From Myroides albus (lineage in GTDB: Bacteria > Bacteroidota > Bacteroidia > Flavobacteriales > Flavobacteriaceae): 64,000 nucleotides of DNA. The notes beneath the pieces were generated by a model. It had not been told where the DNA came from and ran no database searches. It was given only the letters and a program-made list of their open reading frames with translations. Shown here piece by piece: positions 63,054-64,000 of the stretch (its first letter is position 1; every line of letters begins with the position of its first letter). The position numbers were made by a program, and so were the translations under genes. The stretch is from the NCBI RefSeq assembly GCF_009711045.1, contig NZ_WMJX01000012.1, positions 2,284 through 66,283 on the forward strand. Reading direction: 5' to 3'.

Positions 63054-63795
63054 CAAAATCTATTCATTAATACTACTTGGATTACTTACACTAAGCTGTA
63101 ATAATCAAAATAAACTTACCGAAGTTGAAATTCCAGAAAGGGAATCTTTTATTATACCAAAGAAAGATTTTCCCGATCCTGCTACAATTAAAACAAAGCA
63201 AGGACCGTTTGATATGCCAAAATTAAGCTATCAATTCAACGAGTTACCCGAATTATTTAGTGCTGAAGATTTTTATACGCATTATGCAGTAGTTCAATTA
63301 GACAATGCCAACAAACTAAATTCCACTATACACGGTACACAGTTTGAAAACTTGAGCATAGAAGACATTGTCAAACAAGCTAACAACAATGATAAACAAA
63401 TCAAAAAATTAGCTGGTATATATTACAATCACTACCTATTTTGGCAATCTATGACGCCTAAAAGCACAGAACCAAGTCAAATCGTAGCAACAGCAATAAA
63501 CACTAATTTCGGGTCTTTAAATGACTTTAAAAAGCTTTTAAAAAGCAAAGCACACGAATTAGACGGAGCAGGTTATGTTTGGCTTGTCAAAAAAGGAGAA
63601 ACATTAGCAGTGATTGCTACCGATAACAATATCAATCCAATGATGCCTGAATACCAGTTAGGTAAACCACTTTTAGCAATAGATTTATGGGAACACTCCT
63701 ATTACACTAAATTTGAAAACAGCATAAGTGATTACATCGATACCTATTTCAAGTACATTAATTGGCAAAGGGTAAATGATCAATATAATCAATAA
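63043..63795 (+). CDS. Superoxide dismutase-like lipoprotein with altered second sphere
   Basis: 250 residues, lipobox LTLSC (Cys19), so probably lipid-anchored in the periplasm. The iron/manganese SOD fold is clear from PKLSYQFNELPELFSAEDFYTHY to NWQRV, and all four ligands are kept: His80, His130, Asp214, His218. The catalytic surroundings differ: the positions of E. coli His30 and Tyr34 are Val84 and Asn88, and the outer-sphere Gln is missing in both the iron (AAQVWNH, here AGIYYNH) and manganese (NQDSP, here NNINP) positions. Activity may therefore be low, slow or different. The ATG overlaps the acyl-CoA-binding gene. A second start one codon later is equally possible. Confidence 0.82.
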   Translation: MMNNKIYSLILLGLLTLSCNNQNKLTEVEIPERESFIIPKKDFPDPATIKTKQGPFDMPKLSYQFNELPELFSAEDFYTHYAVVQLDNANKLNSTIHGTQFENLSIEDIVKQANNNDKQIKKLAGIYYNHYLFWQSMTPKSTEPSQIVATAINTNFGSLNDFKKLLKSKAHELDGAGYVWLVKKGETLAVIATDNNINPMMPEYQLGKPLLAIDLWEHSYYTKFENSISDYIDTYFKYINWQRVNDQYNQ

Positions 63796-63837
63796 AAAAA
63801 TCCTCATTCTAAATAGAATGAGGATTTTTTTATTGAT
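63788..63837. terminator. Very strong bidirectional terminator
   Basis: A perfect 23-bp stem (63788-63810 with 63815-63837), loop aaat. The left arm includes the SOD-like stop codon. It ends both this operon and the convergent ssb. Confidence 0.92.
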
Positions 63838-63852
63838 TATATCCTACGTCTT

Positions 63853-64000
63853 TTAAAACGGAACATCGTCATCATTTATACTTGATCTTCCAAAAACATC
63901 ATCTGCAGGAGGTAAACTGTTGGCAAAATTACGTGAGTTACCATACCCCTCATTCGTATTCATTGATGAGCCAAAAACATCCGAAGATGAAAGATCACTG
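63853..64000 (-). CDS. ssb: Single-stranded DNA-binding protein, C-terminal end (runs off right edge)
   Basis: Only the last 49 codons are present. The end reads SSMNTNEGYGNSRNFANSL, PPADDVFGRSSINDDDVPF and stop (63855-63853). The acidic DDDVPF tip is the conserved SSB tail that recruits replication and repair proteins. The Gly/Asn/Ser-rich linker fits. The DNA-binding domain lies outside the window. Confidence 0.88.
   Translation of the reverse strand, partial: SDLSSSDVFGSSMNTNEGYGNSRNFANSLPPADDVFGRSSINDDDVPF

Noticed and set aside
1..64000. Search for CRISPR arrays, transposases, integrases, rRNA and prophage genes
   Set aside because: None was seen. The only tandem repeats are inside the coding region of the giant protein.

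Overview
This window looks like ordinary chromosome from an AT-rich member of the Bacteroidetes, family Flavobacteriaceae. Myroides or a close relative is plausible, but nothing seen here settles the genus. The evidence is: many start-proximal TAnnTTTG boxes (the Bacteroidetes -7 element), few Shine-Dalgarno sites, an outer-membrane beta-barrel receptor with a carboxypeptidase-regulatory-like N-terminus, a propeller/LytS-type histidine kinase with a LytTR regulator, DUF4199 and UMF1-type proteins, a short MenE, and a large secreted repeat protein starting with the VGIGT...GLLIPRV signature of that phylum. I see no rRNA, prophage, transposase, integrase or CRISPR array.

Layout. 1-6064 (-): one very large, repeat-built surface protein, cut by the left edge and interrupted by an apparent single-base frameshift near 2065-2080. 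6065-7346: a 1.3 kb gap with a nested inverted repeat. 7.4-17.7 kb: ribosomal protein L31 type B, a secreted S37-type peptidase, then a + strand run with DUF4199, a membrane glycosyltransferase, phosphohexomutase, an MsbA-like ABC exporter, DUF2971, NAPRTase and NDP kinase. 17.7-20.7 kb (-): CPBP protease, MenE and an exported glutaminase in one operon. 20.8-25.8 kb: ArsC, an outer-membrane beta-barrel receptor, a 58-residue membrane protein and fumarase C. 25.9-30.2 kb (-): a solitary trpB behind a leader peptide with three consecutive Trp codons and an intrinsic terminator, a lysozyme-fold candidate, and Uup. 30.3-35.1 kb (-): metallophosphoesterase, a 1000-residue sensor kinase and its LytTR regulator. 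36.1-42.4 kb: oligopeptide-binding lipoprotein, MtaB, small proteins, alpha/beta hydrolases and a lytic transglycosylase. 42.5-42.8 kb (-): tRNA-Ser, tRNA-Pro, tRNA-Arg. 43.3-52.1 kb: thiolase, NlpC/P60 peptidase, DEAD-box-family helicase, nucleoside transporter, Cmk and Lon. 52.3-58.1 kb: a duplicated-domain lipoprotein, UMF1 transporter, M48 protease lipoprotein, alpha/beta hydrolase with MsrB, and BirA. 58.2-63.8 kb (+): RsfS-FtsH, then a tight operon of LUD protein, CdsA, Psd, acyl-CoA-binding protein and a superoxide-dismutase-like lipoprotein. The right edge holds the C-terminal end of a single-stranded DNA-binding protein.

How the genes fit together. Most are envelope and housekeeping functions: phospholipid synthesis (CdsA, Psd), lipid export (MsbA-like), envelope proteolysis and wall turnover (FtsH, M48, transglycosylase, NlpC/P60), NAD and nucleotide metabolism (PncB, Ndk, Cmk, NupG-like), and one- or two-gene units separated by strong intrinsic terminators.

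Most notable observations: (1) a complete classical-looking Trp attenuator (leader peptide, pause hairpin, candidate antiterminator, terminator) controlling trpB alone; (2) a lipoprotein superoxide-dismutase homologue that keeps all four metal ligands but has lost the second-sphere His, Tyr and Gln; (3) the frameshifted giant repeat protein with near-identical internal repeats; (4) an exported glutaminase; (5) several perfect palindromes and an unannotated membrane microprotein.
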